Notes: a model not told the origin generated them from the sequence alone. DNA of 64,000 bases from Acerihabitans arboris (GCF_010131535.1 NZ_WUBS01000003.1:348809-412808); one strand, 5' to 3'. Positions 33,230 through 43,853 are shown, counted from the stretch's first letter. Numbers and translations are program-made.

Positions 33230-33553
33230 CGACTGGCGGTTTACTGCCTTCATGCCTAAATTGTTTCAATAACAGATAACAGCCGGTGACTGAGTAAATC
33301 ACGATAAGGTTGGCGCTGGCGAAGCATAAAGTATATTTAGCGATGGGATTGATGTCATTTCCAAATAGGCAAGCAAGGCCAGGCGCGTTAATATCGCGGC
33401 TAAACTAACAAAGCAAAGTACAACAACGGGCGTTGCGTACCAATTTCCAACAAAACGCAATAAACTGACCCAAAAACCCAACACCGCGAAGAAGAACAAA
33501 AATGGCATCACCTTGCTATCTATAAAAAAACACTCCTCTCTCCTACTGTCCAT
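33213..33553 (-). pseudogene. Frameshifted small membrane protein
   Basis: The frame from 33553 encodes hydrophobic segments (MPFLFFFAVLGFWVSLLRF, LCFVSLAAILTRLALLAYL) and stops near 33299. Starting around 33305 in a second frame the protein continues as NLIVIYSVTGCYLLLKQF, then a polar tail to TAA at 33213. One base gained or lost near 33305 would join them into a protein of about 110 residues with three or four membrane segments. Such small proteins occur next to GtrB-like genes, and one remnant follows here. The true start is uncertain (33553 or an internal ATG). Confidence 0.5.
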
Positions 33554-33804
33554 TGTAGTTCGCTTCGTGCAGTACTAGACCGCCAAATGCAGTCGTCATT
33601 TTTGGGCAGGATAAACATAACTAACCCGCATATCGGTTTGAGCCAAAGGCGGCCCGCGGCTTTTCGGCAGTGCTCAGACGGCATGCAGAAAGTCTGAAAT
33701 GTCAAAAATTGAGCATTAACACCTCTTTTGCTGCTTGATTTCCCCTACCCTCTATGGCCATCGGTGATAAAATGCCCTAATCAATTTTATCCAAGGGTAT
33801 CGTT

Positions 33805-34686
33805 ATGGCCAGGTGGTGGTACATTGCAGGCAATAAGCAGCAAGGTCCGGTTACCTTACCGACGATCAAACGCCTGTTAAAACGGCAGGTATTGGGCGCG
33901 CACAGCATAGTTTGGCGCGAGGGTTTTAGACAATGGACCCGACTGGACGCCTCGGCTGAACTGCAGCCCTTGCTGAAAACCACCCCGCCGCCCCTGCCGC
34001 GTGCGCCTGGTGCAGCTGCACACGCCGCTATGCCATACCCCAATGCAGAATCAAAACCGGCACAGCCCCAAACCCAAACGCCCGGCAACTGTCGCTGGCT
34101 GGCCGGCTTGCTAGCAATGTGTTGCTTAACGTTTGGCGCTTACCTGTTTTATCCACAGCACCTGTTAGAGCAAATGGTCGTGGGGGTTAAAACGCTCACA
34201 CCTTCACTCACCCAGTCAGTCGCTTCCGCCACGTCCAGCACTGCAAGTGCCACCCTGGGAGAAAACCAGTGGCAAAATCCGGTCACCTTAAAGCAGGCCA
34301 ATCTGGAGGGCTGGACCGTCAAACAGCTATCGACGGGTGAAGGCAGCGTCGCCAGCTCCTTTATCAGCGATAACGCGGTAGTCAATTTCAGCGTTGCCGC
34401 AGCCAAAAACCAAACCTTAAATGCCTTGGTCAATTATTTAAAAACCAATGAATCCGCGCTGCGCTTTGTCAACCAGGGTATCTATAGCCATACCGGCGGC
34501 CTGCCGAACTGGACCGGTATTGCCACCAGTACCGACGATCATGATAAAAGCTACGTGGTGCACGTCACCAATGCCCCCGATGGTTACGGCATCTTGATCG
34601 CCGCGATTAACCAACAAACTGCAAACAGCGTAAGCCGCCTTGAGGCGCTGATGACAAAGCTGGATCAGACTTTCAAGGGTAATTGA
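33805..34686 (+). CDS. GYF_2-domain membrane protein
   Basis: 293 residues. The first 55 form a GYF_2 (DUF4339-type) domain: RWWYIAGNKQQGPVTLPTIK, then a conserved VWREGFRQWTRL. It is followed by a Pro-rich linker (TTPPPLPRAPG), one membrane helix (about 97-115) and a roughly 150-residue extracytoplasmic part rich in Ser/Thr/Asn without a recognised fold. GYF-type domains bind proline-rich peptides. The role in bacteria is largely unknown. The gene is isolated between remnants, with AAGGG about 9 bases before its ATG. Confidence 0.75.
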   Translation: MARWWYIAGNKQQGPVTLPTIKRLLKRQVLGAHSIVWREGFRQWTRLDASAELQPLLKTTPPPLPRAPGAAAHAAMPYPNAESKPAQPQTQTPGNCRWLAGLLAMCCLTFGAYLFYPQHLLEQMVVGVKTLTPSLTQSVASATSSTASATLGENQWQNPVTLKQANLEGWTVKQLSTGEGSVASSFISDNAVVNFSVAAAKNQTLNALVNYLKTNESALRFVNQGIYSHTGGLPNWTGIATSTDDHDKSYVVHVTNAPDGYGILIAAINQQTANSVSRLEALMTKLDQTFKGN

Positions 34687-34762
34687 TTCGTCAGCTTAGA
34701 GGTTGTCTGTCTCACATTAAGCAATACTCCCCTTTACAGAAATCGACATCGATCGCCTTTTA

Positions 34763-35035
34763 TTAACCTGCTTCCGCGCAATTTTCAGCCGCTTTGATGA
34801 TGATAAGCCCGCGCTTAGCCGAGACTATCAGCTGCTGACCGGTGATGAATCCAAACTCGGCGAGCCAATGGCCGCCAAGGTTGATTGCCGGCGCAGGGGT
34901 ACGTTTACCGCCGTTAGGCACATAGCCCACCCGGTAAAGATGAACTTTATTTTTTGTTTTTGGGAGAGGTTTAGGCATGGCGCCGGCTTTGATCATGGGG
35001 ACGATTGTGCTTGGCAATTCATTCTGTTTAAACAT
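34763..35035 (-). CDS. SymE-like toxin
   Basis: 90 residues resembling SymE, the AbrB-fold type I toxin of E. coli. The core reads YRVGYVPNGGKRTPAPAINL, then GGHWLAEFGFITGQQLIVS and KRGLIIIKAAE. E. coli SymE is 113 residues and is SOS-induced and silenced by the antisense RNA SymR. No antisense promoter could be proven here, though an opposite transcript over the start (about 35030-35100) would be its place. SymE-like genes are often multiplied near mobile DNA, and an IS110 remnant begins 115 bases to the right. Confidence 0.8.
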   Translation of the reverse strand: MFKQNELPSTIVPMIKAGAMPKPLPKTKNKVHLYRVGYVPNGGKRTPAPAINLGGHWLAEFGFITGQQLIVSAKRGLIIIKAAENCAEAG

Positions 35036-35149
35036 ATCTAGTATTCCTTATCGGCCCAAAAAGTGGTAGAAATAAAAACAATACTGTATACATTACCAGT
35101 AAAAAACACCAAATCCAGTCAGAATATGATTTAAGAGGATAAGAATCGT

Positions 35150-35518
35150 TTATTGCAAATCGCATGCTATAAAATAGAAATAACTGTAATAGCGCACCAG
35201 TCTGGCGGCATCACGGCGATCAGTCTTCACACGCTCACCCGGTTTTTTCGGGATCAGGGACGGTGCACAGACCATGCAGTCAAAACCTTTCTTTATCAAC
35301 CGGCGATAAAGGCCGTAACCACAGGGGCCGGCTTCATAAACAACCTGGACTTGTCCTGCTTTTGATATCAGCCGCTTGCAAAGGTGCCCAATGTCCGTTG
35401 GAGTGGTGCCGATTTTACCCATCAGTTCGACCGGTTCTGAGTTGATGGAATAGGCAACAGTAATCGATTCTTTGTGGACATCTAATCCGACATACAACGT
35501 GCTATTATTGTTGTTCAT
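35150..35518 (-). pseudogene. Truncated IS110-family transposase
   Basis: From the ATG at 35518 the frame reads STLYVGLDVHKESITVAYS (first DEDD Asp), then VVYEAGPCGYGLYRRL and KTDRRDAARLVR, the N-terminal RuvC-like part of an IS110/IS1111 transposase. Homology ends at about 35195; the last 15 residues are unrelated and the C-terminal serine domain is missing. Upstream bases to about 35630 may be the element's left end. It is a dead fragment. Confidence 0.88.
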
Positions 35519-35635
35519 GCTGGCCTCCGTGAGGGAAATACCGGGGTGCGGCTCATGCCCACCCATGCGGCTCTGGCAGTGATGTTAACCCGCGTTAAAT
35601 ACTTCACGCCAGGCCAGCACCTGTCTCACGGAAAG

Positions 35636-36119
35636 TCATATTGTCTTACCTTCCGCCTCGCCGTAATCCTGATTCAGCTTTTTCGCAAGAACAGCAAGGC
35701 GTCTGCCTCCGCCAGGTTTTTTTCCTTACGGGCAGTTCCCGTTGTAGCCCTTTGATTTCTTTTTGCACTTGTTTTGCGACTGGCGGGTATATGTTTGCGG
35801 CGTCTGGAGAAAGTCCTGTTTCCACTGGTCAATTTTTTCAGGGCAAAACCCTTTGAGGCAGCAGTATTCACTCAGTTCGGCTTCACTGAGTGTGGCGGGT
35901 TCAACGATGACGGCAAAACGGGATTCAGTCGACCATTGGTCGGTGTTTTTATTGGCTCCGGGCACCGGTTTTCCCTCCATTTTGGCTTGGTTTCGCCAGT
36001 TATAAATGGTAGCTGACGATATCCCTTCCTGGAGTGCAAGTGCGGTAACAGTCATATTGTAAGGGGGGAAGTAATTCGGCTAAAACTGCCGCTTTACGTT
36101 CTGTTAAATAGCATTTCAT
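35636..36119 (-). pseudogene. Frameshifted IS3-type OrfA remnant
   Basis: From the ATG at 36119 (MKCYLTERKAAVLAELLPP), a one-base insertion near 36063 breaks the frame. It resumes with NMTVTALALQEGISSATIYN (helix-turn-helix), QWSTESRFAVIVEP and EYCCLKGFCPEKI. Two further shifts near 35700-35760 and about 35670 are needed to read the tail KNLAEADALLFLRKKLNQDY. The pattern is that of IS3-type OrfA proteins with a C-terminal coiled coil. No OrfB follows: the IS110 fragment abuts it. Confidence 0.75.
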
Positions 36120-37167
36120 ATCAGGCTCCGTTGCCCCCATTTGAATTTTAGTATGGGATGTCAACTACCCGGTCAGAAGGGGGAAACACCGTCCTCTCAT
36201 TCTCATTACACCCCGTAAAACCGCTGTGAGATGAACTATAACAAAATACTTTTCCCGTATTGAACGACAACAACATATCAACGCTTAGCAACGTAGCGGT
36301 TTGACCAACAAGACTATTGCCAGCAGCATGCCCAAACCATTAGCTTCTTTAATTATTGGATCAAATACAAAAAAAATGGCACTACTACAACAGTGATACC
36401 GGCCTTTATTCCTGTGCACCGGAATGTAGCAGGGAGTAATAGATCCGAGGGAGCCACTCAACCTGCCCAACAGCTGTTTGCCTGCCTAGTCCAACAACCG
36501 GATAAACAAACTTTTATTCTATGCTGAAAACAGCTTCACTTAACACGCGCTTAGCAAGGCGGGTTATCTGCCAAGTTAAGTCAGCTTGTTACCCGCTTAT
36601 AAAATAACACCATAAACAATCTCTTCATGATGAGGTGAAAAATAACCGGCAAAAAGCCCGGCCAGCAACATTAGCCTACCAATACAACCTGTCAACAGCT
36701 CACAGTAATGAAACATGAACAAGGCTTTATAGTGGAAGAGCAAGTCACAATTGCTACATAATGGTACCATCGTATTGCCAAATCGGGTTGTGGAACACGT
36801 GAGAAAAATCTGCCTGTCAATATCAAAGGACATGACGAGTTAGCCACCAGCTAACGGATAAAACGCATGCAAATGCTGTAGAAAGTGGTTTTAGGCATGA
36901 AAACATAGCCTTATCGTGATAGTTATTGATAATTTTTATCCGGGTAACCGTGTGGGGAATCAAGTGACTCTGTAGCGCGTGAAACCTTTTACTTATTGTT
37001 AATTTTTTATGAATAGCTGTATTATCGCAGTTATACAACATAACCAATTGATTAAAATAGAAAGAAAATTGCAACATTCATCAAAACCCTAGCTTTTATC
37101 TTAATTTTTATAAAAAAATATCAATTTACATAAAATTATATTACTTTACGTTTTATGCTATGTTTAG
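36120..37167. other. Gene-free junction region
   Basis: About 1 kb between the IS3-type remnant and the first acyltransferase. Only short frames without ribosome sites or recognisable protein features are present. Base composition falls toward AT on the right (the last 100 bases are strongly AT-rich), which marks the left edge of the AT-rich polysaccharide locus and holds the likely promoter of the acyltransferase gene. Confidence 0.5.
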
Positions 37168-39063
37168 ATGGGTATTGCCGTGAAATACAGAGCAGATATT
37201 GACGGTCTAAGAGCTTTAGCAGTATTACCTGTTATTGCGTTTCATTTAGGGTTGCCTGGATTAACAGGTGGATTCACTGGTGTTGATATTTTTTTTGTTA
37301 TATCTGGCTATTTGATATCAGGAATTATATATCAAGACACTATAAATAATGAATTTTCATACATTTCTTTCTATAAAAGAAGATGCTTACGTATTTTACC
37401 ACCATTAATAGTAATGTTATTTTGCACTCTTATCATAGGCTATAAAATACTGCTGCCTCACCAAGTCGCCGAGTTGGGGAAAAGTAGTATTGCAACAGCT
37501 TTATTTTTTTCAAATTTTTATTTTTGGAGTCAAACCGGCTATTTTGATGGCCCTGCGGAAATGAAACCATTGCTTCATACTTGGTCACTCGCTGTTGAAG
37601 AACAATTCTATATTGTATTTCCAATTATTCTATTCTTTACTTTAAAACACATAAGAATAAAACCAACCTTTATATTAATTTTTTTAATTTTGGTTTCCTT
37701 TGCTTTAAGTGTATATGGCGTAAAATATAAGCCCAACTTGACATTTTATTTACTGCCTGCGCGAGCTTGGGAACTACTTTTAGGTGGATGGTTAGCATTA
37801 TCCAACTTTGAAGAGTATCTAAATAATAAAAGCATATTATGCAGGAACTTATTAAGCTCAATAGGATTAGCGCTAATTTTTTTTGGTTTTTTTTGGTTAG
37901 ACTCCTCAAAAAACTTCCCTTCTTATAATGCCTTATACCCATGCTTAGGTGCATTTCTAATCATTGCGTCGGGTAAGAATTCAATAATTGCCAAGGGATT
38001 GGCCTTAAAATCTGTGGTATATATAGGGACGATATCATATTGTTTGTATCTCTGGCATTGGCCTATTATCGTCTACACAAACTTACTTTTTGATTTATCA
38101 ACGGCATTGAAAATAATGCTCGTTTTTACGCTGACATTATTACTGGCTATCTTTTCAAGGTATGTTATTGAAATTCCTTTTCGGTATAAGCTCAAGAATG
38201 TAAAATCGAAGTTTATAATCAATTCGTCTTTTATAGCGATTGTAATCACTGTAATTTTCTCAACGTATACGGCATATATTTCACATGATAGCTCTTTCTC
38301 AAAGGAGGCCTTAAGAATCGCTGAATATGCTGACTATAAAAATACTAAGGATTATGAATATCAGTATCGATACGGAAAATGTTTCATAAATGGCAGTGTC
38401 GGCTCTCCTGAAGATTATGACATGAAATTTTGTCTTTCATTGGAAAACTCAAAAAAGAATTATATCTTAATCGGTGATAGTCATGGCGCGCATTTATGGC
38501 GGGCATTGAGTAACGCAGCAGGAAGTCATATAAATATGATCCAAGCTACCGAATCGGGCTGTAAACCAGTAATGACCCAGAACATTGTAAATAAGTGCAG
38601 TATTTTCATGTCATATATTTATAAAGAATTTTTGCCCCATAATAAGGTAGACGGTGTAATTGTATCAGGAAGGTGGCGAAATGAAGATATCAAGGACTTG
38701 GTAAAAACCATTGAGTACATGAAAAACTTTGTAAATAATATTTACGTATTAGGCCCTACGGTTGAGTACAATGGCGTTTTACCAGATATCTTAGCCTATC
38801 AGATCAATGGAAGAAAAAACTTAACAAATAAACATCGTAAAACGGATATAAAAATTATCGATCAAACCATGAATCAGATACTACTAGCTAATAACATAAA
38901 ATATATTTCAATATACAATATAATATGCTCAGAGAAAAAGTGCTTAGAATTGACTAAAGATAACGTCCCTATTGATTTTGACTATGGACATTTCACTTTA
39001 AGTGGAGCCAACAACGTAGCAGAAGTTATTATATCGATTTTTAAATCAGATAATTTCTTATGA
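37168..39063 (+). CDS. OafA-type acyltransferase with C-terminal SGNH domain
   Basis: 631 residues. The N-terminal acyltransferase-3 domain (about 1-350) has ten or so membrane helices. The family motif Arg-X10-His lies in GLRALAVLPVIAFH, with FFVISGYLISG and the conserved HTWSLAVEEQFYI. The C-terminal SGNH hydrolase-like domain (about 410-631) has ILIGDSHGAHLWRAL with the catalytic Ser and DYGHFTLSGAN with the Asp and His. It transfers acetyl or another acyl group from the cytoplasm to a surface polysaccharide. It is AT-rich and is transcribed opposite to the capsule operon, with no partner gene. A GTG at 37180 is an alternative start. Confidence 0.9.
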   Translation: MGIAVKYRADIDGLRALAVLPVIAFHLGLPGLTGGFTGVDIFFVISGYLISGIIYQDTINNEFSYISFYKRRCLRILPPLIVMLFCTLIIGYKILLPHQVAELGKSSIATALFFSNFYFWSQTGYFDGPAEMKPLLHTWSLAVEEQFYIVFPIILFFTLKHIRIKPTFILIFLILVSFALSVYGVKYKPNLTFYLLPARAWELLLGGWLALSNFEEYLNNKSILCRNLLSSIGLALIFFGFFWLDSSKNFPSYNALYPCLGAFLIIASGKNSIIAKGLALKSVVYIGTISYCLYLWHWPIIVYTNLLFDLSTALKIMLVFTLTLLLAIFSRYVIEIPFRYKLKNVKSKFIINSSFIAIVITVIFSTYTAYISHDSSFSKEALRIAEYADYKNTKDYEYQYRYGKCFINGSVGSPEDYDMKFCLSLENSKKNYILIGDSHGAHLWRALSNAAGSHINMIQATESGCKPVMTQNIVNKCSIFMSYIYKEFLPHNKVDGVIVSGRWRNEDIKDLVKTIEYMKNFVNNIYVLGPTVEYNGVLPDILAYQINGRKNLTNKHRKTDIKIIDQTMNQILLANNIKYISIYNIICSEKKCLELTKDNVPIDFDYGHFTLSGANNVAEVIISIFKSDNFL

Positions 39064-39321
39064 AAATATATTAATATAAAAATAGCAAACGCGACACATC
39101 AAACTATTAACTACTAAGGAGAGCGAGCAATGGTGATATCAACATAACCATGAATAAAATATTCACATTTCAGGCATTATGATTCAGTAAGGTTAATCCT
39201 ATTTTTAATTGCGCTAGTGTAAATGACTATAAATTGATATTTGCATTTGTTACAGTGAATAAATTGCTCGTAAAATGTATTTTAGAAAGTGAAGAAAGGC
39301 ACTCTTGGAAGAGGAATTTTT

Positions 39322-40473
39322 ATGATTGTCCCTGTAAAGACATGGTCGCCTGAACTTGAAGGTTTGAGAGGTATAGCATCTCTTTGGGTTATGTTCGGAC
39401 ATATTTGTTTATTAACACAGTTCCATTTCCCTGTCTTGTCTGATCCAGGGATTGGTGTTGATCTATTTATCCTGCTTTCTGGATTTTTGATGGCTAAAAA
39501 CTATATGGAGCGACAAGTCGTTGAACCTTGGAATGACAAAAATACCTTTTTTAGATTTTGGATTAGACGCTTTTTCAGGATAGCGCCTTTATATTATTCC
39601 CTTTTGATATTTGCTTTACTCTTAGGGCCATGGTTTGGTGAACTTAGAGATATTATTTCGAGTTATTACCCTACAACCTCAACGGCAGCATCACGATATG
39701 CTGACCAATCATTTAATAACCTGATTACTCATGTAACATTTGTATTTGGCTTTATTCCACAGTATTCATTTAATACAGTACTTCCCGACTGGAGTATTGG
39801 ATTAGAAATGCAATATTACGCCTTATTACCATTCATTATGATTTTGATAATAAAATTAGGCTATGTTAGAACATGTTTAAGCATAATAGTTTTCTGTATT
39901 ATACTAAAATTTTCACTACCTTCTTATTTTAAATCTTTCGCAATGCCCTCAATGATATTCACTAAACTTCATATGTTTATGGCTGGCATGCTGATTTCTG
40001 AGGGAATAAGACGCAACGATATTAAATTTATATTCTATGCATTAATTGCACCATTCGCAAGTATATTAATTCATGTTGGTATTGATCGATTAAGAGTGAT
40101 GGCAGAATTTGCAATGATAATGTTTATAACTGCTCTCATTTGGAAAAATGAGAAAAATGGCATCTTCAAAACCTTAATGTCTATACCAAAAAAAATGCTT
40201 ACATCAAAATTCGCAAATTTTCTCGGCGATGTTTCTTTCTCTGTTTATCTTTTGCATCTCCTCATTATAATCCCTGCTATAGCTTTCTCACTGCAATATA
40301 TCAACTTAAATACGTGGTCCAGTGCGGTAAGATTTATGATAATATCACTAATTTCAATTCCATTGATCTATACTCTAGCTTTAGTACTTTTTAAACTAAT
40401 TGAAAAACCGGGAGTTCTCTTTGGTAAAATGTTAATAAAAAGGTCATTATGGATGGAGCAAAAGGAGTCCTAG
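39322..40473 (+). CDS. Acyltransferase family 3 protein
   Basis: 383 residues, about ten membrane helices. It has the Arg-X10-His motif in GLRGIASLWVMFGH, then GVDLFILLSGFLMAKNYM and FWIRRFFRIAPLYY. It lacks the SGNH domain of its neighbour and so resembles the ExoZ/OafA single-domain type. The start at 39322 (MIVPVKTWSPELEGLRG) has AGAGGA upstream; a GTG 11 codons earlier lacks one. It probably O-acylates the exopolysaccharide. It converges on galE, sharing the hairpin at 40518-40543. Confidence 0.88.
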   Translation: MIVPVKTWSPELEGLRGIASLWVMFGHICLLTQFHFPVLSDPGIGVDLFILLSGFLMAKNYMERQVVEPWNDKNTFFRFWIRRFFRIAPLYYSLLIFALLLGPWFGELRDIISSYYPTTSTAASRYADQSFNNLITHVTFVFGFIPQYSFNTVLPDWSIGLEMQYYALLPFIMILIIKLGYVRTCLSIIVFCIILKFSLPSYFKSFAMPSMIFTKLHMFMAGMLISEGIRRNDIKFIFYALIAPFASILIHVGIDRLRVMAEFAMIMFITALIWKNEKNGIFKTLMSIPKKMLTSKFANFLGDVSFSVYLLHLLIIIPAIAFSLQYINLNTWSSAVRFMIISLISIPLIYTLALVLFKLIEKPGVLFGKMLIKRSLWMEQKES

Positions 40474-40517
40474 ATTTTAAACTAAGTATATAAGTTTTCC
40501 GATGCTGAATTGAATAT

Positions 40518-40543
40518 AAAAAGCCTCGCAAAATGCAAGGCTT
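40518..40543 (-). terminator. Terminator after galE
   Basis: Minus strand AAGCCTTGC, loop ATTTT, GCGAGGCTT then TTT: a stem with one mismatch followed by a T-rich stretch, 33 bases past the galE stop. On the plus strand it may also end the acyltransferase transcript, with a weaker T run. Confidence 0.75.
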
Positions 40544-40575
40544 AAATATTTTAGAATCTAAATGGTTAAAAACTA

Positions 40576-41592
40576 TCAATCATTATATCCGTTCGGATTA
40601 TTTTCTTGCCACTTCCACGTATCGCGCATCATACAATCCAGATCCCGAGAAACCGACCAGCCCAGCTCTTTTTTGGCCAGTGAAGCGTCGGCCCAGAACG
40701 CGGCTAAATCGCCATCGCGGCGCGGTACAATGTCATATGGGATAGTCTTGCCGGAAGCTTTTTCAAATGCATGCACCATCTGCAGCACAGATGATCCTAC
40801 TCCTCCGCCAAGATTATAGGCTTTGTAGCCTTTGATCGCAGCCAGATGATCTAAGGCCTTAAGATGGCCGTCGGCCAGATCCATAACATGGATATAGTCG
40901 CGAACGCAGGTGCCATCCTCCGTAGGATAATCATTGCCAAAAATCCTGAGCTTTTCCTGGCGCCCTACCGCCACCTGCGCAATAAATGGTAGCAGGTTAT
41001 TAGGGATACCGTTGGGATCCTCGCCAATTCGTCCGGATTCATGAGCACCTACCGGATTAAAGTAGCGCAGCGCAATAATGGAGAACTGCGGTTCTGCCTT
41101 AGCGAAATCCGCTAGCACATGCTCTACCATGACTTTTGAAGTGCCGTAAGGGCTGGTCGTGCCGCCGATAGGAGTAGTCTCTATATAGGGTACCGGCGCA
41201 TTCTCGCCATAGACGGTGGCTGACGAACTGAAAATAAAATTATGCACGCCGGCACGGCGCATCTCTTCCAAGAGTACCAAAGTGCCGGAAACATTATTCT
41301 GGTAATACTCCAGCGGCATGCGGGACGACTCCCCTACCGCTTTTAACCCGGCGAAATGGATAACCGCCGTGATATCGTGGTCGTCAAAGATCCGCTGCAG
41401 GCAGTCAGGATCGCGCACATCGCCCTGGTAAAAAATAATATCCTTATCCGCCAGCTCTGAGACACGATCAAGCGAGGCCTCGGAGGCGTTGCAGAGATTA
41501 TCCAGTACTACCACTTCATCCCCGCGTTCGAGCAACGATAATACCGTATGGGAACCGATATAGCCGGCGCCCCCGGTGACAAGAATCGCCAT
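40576..41592 (-). CDS. galE: UDP-glucose 4-epimerase
   Basis: 338 residues, as in E. coli. It has the NAD-binding [42 protein letters not shown] with the catalytic Ser/Thr, [10 protein letters not shown] with Tyr and Lys, and the substrate-specificity part [17 protein letters not shown]. It supplies UDP-galactose for the polysaccharide. It is the last gene of the capsule operon, 46 bases after galF, and followed by a terminator. Whether a second galE sits in a gal operon elsewhere cannot be seen. Confidence 0.97.
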   Translation of the reverse strand: MAILVTGGAGYIGSHTVLSLLERGDEVVVLDNLCNASEASLDRVSELADKDIIFYQGDVRDPDCLQRIFDDHDITAVIHFAGLKAVGESSRMPLEYYQNNVSGTLVLLEEMRRAGVHNFIFSSSATVYGENAPVPYIETTPIGGTTSPYGTSKVMVEHVLADFAKAEPQFSIIALRYFNPVGAHESGRIGEDPNGIPNNLLPFIAQVAVGRQEKLRIFGNDYPTEDGTCVRDYIHVMDLADGHLKALDHLAAIKGYKAYNLGGGVGSSVLQMVHAFEKASGKTIPYDIVPRRDGDLAAFWADASLAKKELGWSVSRDLDCMMRDTWKWQENNPNGYND

Positions 41593-41638
41593 AAAATCTC
41601 CTTGGGTAACATTTTTTAGCGTAGATAACCCCTAAAAA

Positions 41639-42529
41639 CTACAGCAGGCTTTTGATCTTCTCGCGGAAATCTTTGCCCCATTTCTCGTTGCGCAAGCCGT
41701 AGGTGACAAATGCCTGCATATAACCCAGCTTACGCCCACAGTTAAAGCTTTTGCCCGTCAGGTAAAGCGCATCTACCGGCTGATGATTAACCAGCGACGC
41801 AATGGCATCGGTCAACTGGATACGACCCCAGGCGCCCGGCTCGGTTTTTTCCAGCAACGGCCAGATATCCGCGGATAGCACGTAGCGGCCGACAGCGGCC
41901 AGATCGGAATCGATGGAGCCCAGGTCCTGTGGTTTTTCAATAAAGGATTGAATCAGGGCACTGTCACCGGGTTCAGAAACATTGTCATTACAGCTAATAA
42001 CCGAATATTCAGGTAAATGTTCACGTGGCATGGACTGTACCAAAACCTGGCTGTGGCCGGTTTCATGATAGCGTTTAACCATCGAGGCCAGGTTTTCAGT
42101 ACGATTATTGTAAGTGGAGTCATCCAGCAGAATATCAGGCAGTACTACCACAAACGGGGAGTTGCCCAGCATCGGCTTGGCGGACAGGATGGCATGGCCT
42201 AACCCCAGCGGTTCGCCCTGGCGCACGTTCATAATCGTCAGGCCTTTAGGGCAGATCGCCTGCACCTCGGCTAACAGGGTGTTTTTGACCCGCGCTTCCA
42301 ATAAAGCTTCCAATTCATAGGAGGTGTCGAAGTGGTTTTCAATGGCGTTCTTAGAGGCGTGCGTCACCAATACAATTTCTTTAATGCCGGCCGCTGCGCA
42401 TTCTTCCACAAGATACTGGATCATCGGCTTGTCCACGATGGGCAGCATCTCTTTCGGTATGGCCTTGGTTGCCGGTAGTAAATGCATACCCAGACCGGCT
42501 ACGGGGATAACAGCTTTTAGTATTTTCAT
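41639..42529 (-). CDS. galF: GalF-like UTP-glucose-1-phosphate uridylyltransferase paralogue
   Basis: 296 residues from an ATG at 42529 ([20 protein letters not shown]); 22 further upstream residues are not used. The nucleotide-binding loop reads GLGMH where active GalU has GTR, exactly the substitution seen in E. coli GalF, a low-activity paralogue that raises GalU levels. Other motifs, [38 protein letters not shown] and [13 protein letters not shown], agree with GalF. galF is normally the first gene of enterobacterial capsule loci, but here it lies downstream in the same direction as the others, next to galE. Confidence 0.88.
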   Translation of the reverse strand: MKILKAVIPVAGLGMHLLPATKAIPKEMLPIVDKPMIQYLVEECAAAGIKEIVLVTHASKNAIENHFDTSYELEALLEARVKNTLLAEVQAICPKGLTIMNVRQGEPLGLGHAILSAKPMLGNSPFVVVLPDILLDDSTYNNRTENLASMVKRYHETGHSQVLVQSMPREHLPEYSVISCNDNVSEPGDSALIQSFIEKPQDLGSIDSDLAAVGRYVLSADIWPLLEKTEPGAWGRIQLTDAIASLVNHQPVDALYLTGKSFNCGRKLGYMQAFVTYGLRNEKWGKDFREKIKSLL

Positions 42530-42784
42530 TAAGTCAAGACTCAGTAGGTATGTTAAAGAAGACATGATTAGTTGTGTATAGACACAATATAGCACCTATT
42601 ATCAGGTTCTGATTACCTTCTTCCTTCTCAGGAATGGCTATCAGTGCAACTTTTGTTCTGATAAAGTCGCTAGCAGCAAAGCTTAAAGGTGATTTTCAAA
42701 AAAAATCCAATAAAAACATTAATAACTAGTATTTTGCATGTTAAATTTTTGAAAAATAGTTGAACACAATAATAGCATATTGCA

Positions 42785-43675
42785 TTAAAGCTGTCTCCTC
42801 AAAATAACTTTAATGCAATTACGGGCAACTTGTTGAAATGTACCACGTATAGGGTCTAGAAGATCTGTATTAACTATGTATCCATTCATCCCATCATCAA
42901 AAAGTAGCTTTGAGGAATTTACAATGCGTTCGTCCCAATGCTGATTCGTTCGATTACGGCTTTGTGCGCGATTTATGCGTTGCCTACTATCTATGCGTTG
43001 GTTCCAATCATCTCTAATCTCATGACTAAATTGATTTCCAGCCACTTTAGCTGACCGCAAATCTAATCTGTGTTGAATTTGTTCAGGATATCGATATTGA
43101 AAATGTTTAAGTCTAATATGATTTTTCCATATTAAATGAGGAAATCGAGCCTGTGGCCACAACATAAAGTCATTCCATTTGGTATTTCTATTCCTCACGA
43201 AACGAGCTTCAGAGCTATTACATGCAAAATATTTTAAAGTATCGACACAAGCACCATTTTTATATAAATCTGGATTGTTATTATAGGCAACAACATCACT
43301 TTCAGTGAAATAGTATTGAAAACTTGCACAATGAACAACATCATAATATTTGTCAACTTTTGCTAAAAAATCGCGTGGGCTGTCAATATAAAACTCATCC
43401 GAATCCAGTCTACATAACCAGTCACCTTCTTCTATGAGATTTTTGTATTTGTTATAAGCACGTGACCTTAGTCCATCTTGGAAGTCATCGGTAACTTGGC
43501 CAAATACTTCAATTTTATCCCAATATCTAAATTTTTCGTTGATTAATTCCCAAGTTCCATCTGTACTATTATGATCTATTAATACAATTTTATCGGCCCA
43601 TTTTAGAGCGGATTCTAAAGAACGCTGTAAAATGTCAACTTCGTCTTTAACCATGCAAATTGCAAATATTTTCAC
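42785..43675 (-). CDS. GT2-like glycosyltransferase
   Basis: 296 residues. The N-terminal GT-A core has FAICMVKDEVDILQRSLES, VLIDHNSTDGTWELI and the metal-site LCRLDSDEFYIDSPRDF. The rest (HIRLKHFQYRYPEQIQHR) is typical of glycosyltransferases of this subgroup. A stretch at about 225-255 is unusually rich in Arg, Gln and Asn. AT-rich. It follows the pyruvyltransferase gene after 178 bases. Sugar specificity cannot be inferred. Confidence 0.8.
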   Translation of the reverse strand: MKIFAICMVKDEVDILQRSLESALKWADKIVLIDHNSTDGTWELINEKFRYWDKIEVFGQVTDDFQDGLRSRAYNKYKNLIEEGDWLCRLDSDEFYIDSPRDFLAKVDKYYDVVHCASFQYYFTESDVVAYNNNPDLYKNGACVDTLKYFACNSSEARFVRNRNTKWNDFMLWPQARFPHLIWKNHIRLKHFQYRYPEQIQHRLDLRSAKVAGNQFSHEIRDDWNQRIDSRQRINRAQSRNRTNQHWDERIVNSSKLLFDDGMNGYIVNTDLLDPIRGTFQQVARNCIKVILRRQL

Positions 43676-43853
43676 TGTTCACCTATAAATAATTAGTCTA
43701 GCATCAAAATGATTATATATAATTTAGCAAAAATAATTTAATTACAAATTAAATACATTGAAAAAAAATCTTTTAGACACTAAATCATCTTTTTACAAAA
43801 AGATGCTATGATTATTGAATAAAACAGTTCTAAATAAGAAAATTGGAATTATA

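Noticed and set aside
36285..37077. Three short minus-strand frames (61-84 codons)
   Set aside because: No ribosome sites, no domains, located in low-complexity AT-rich DNA.
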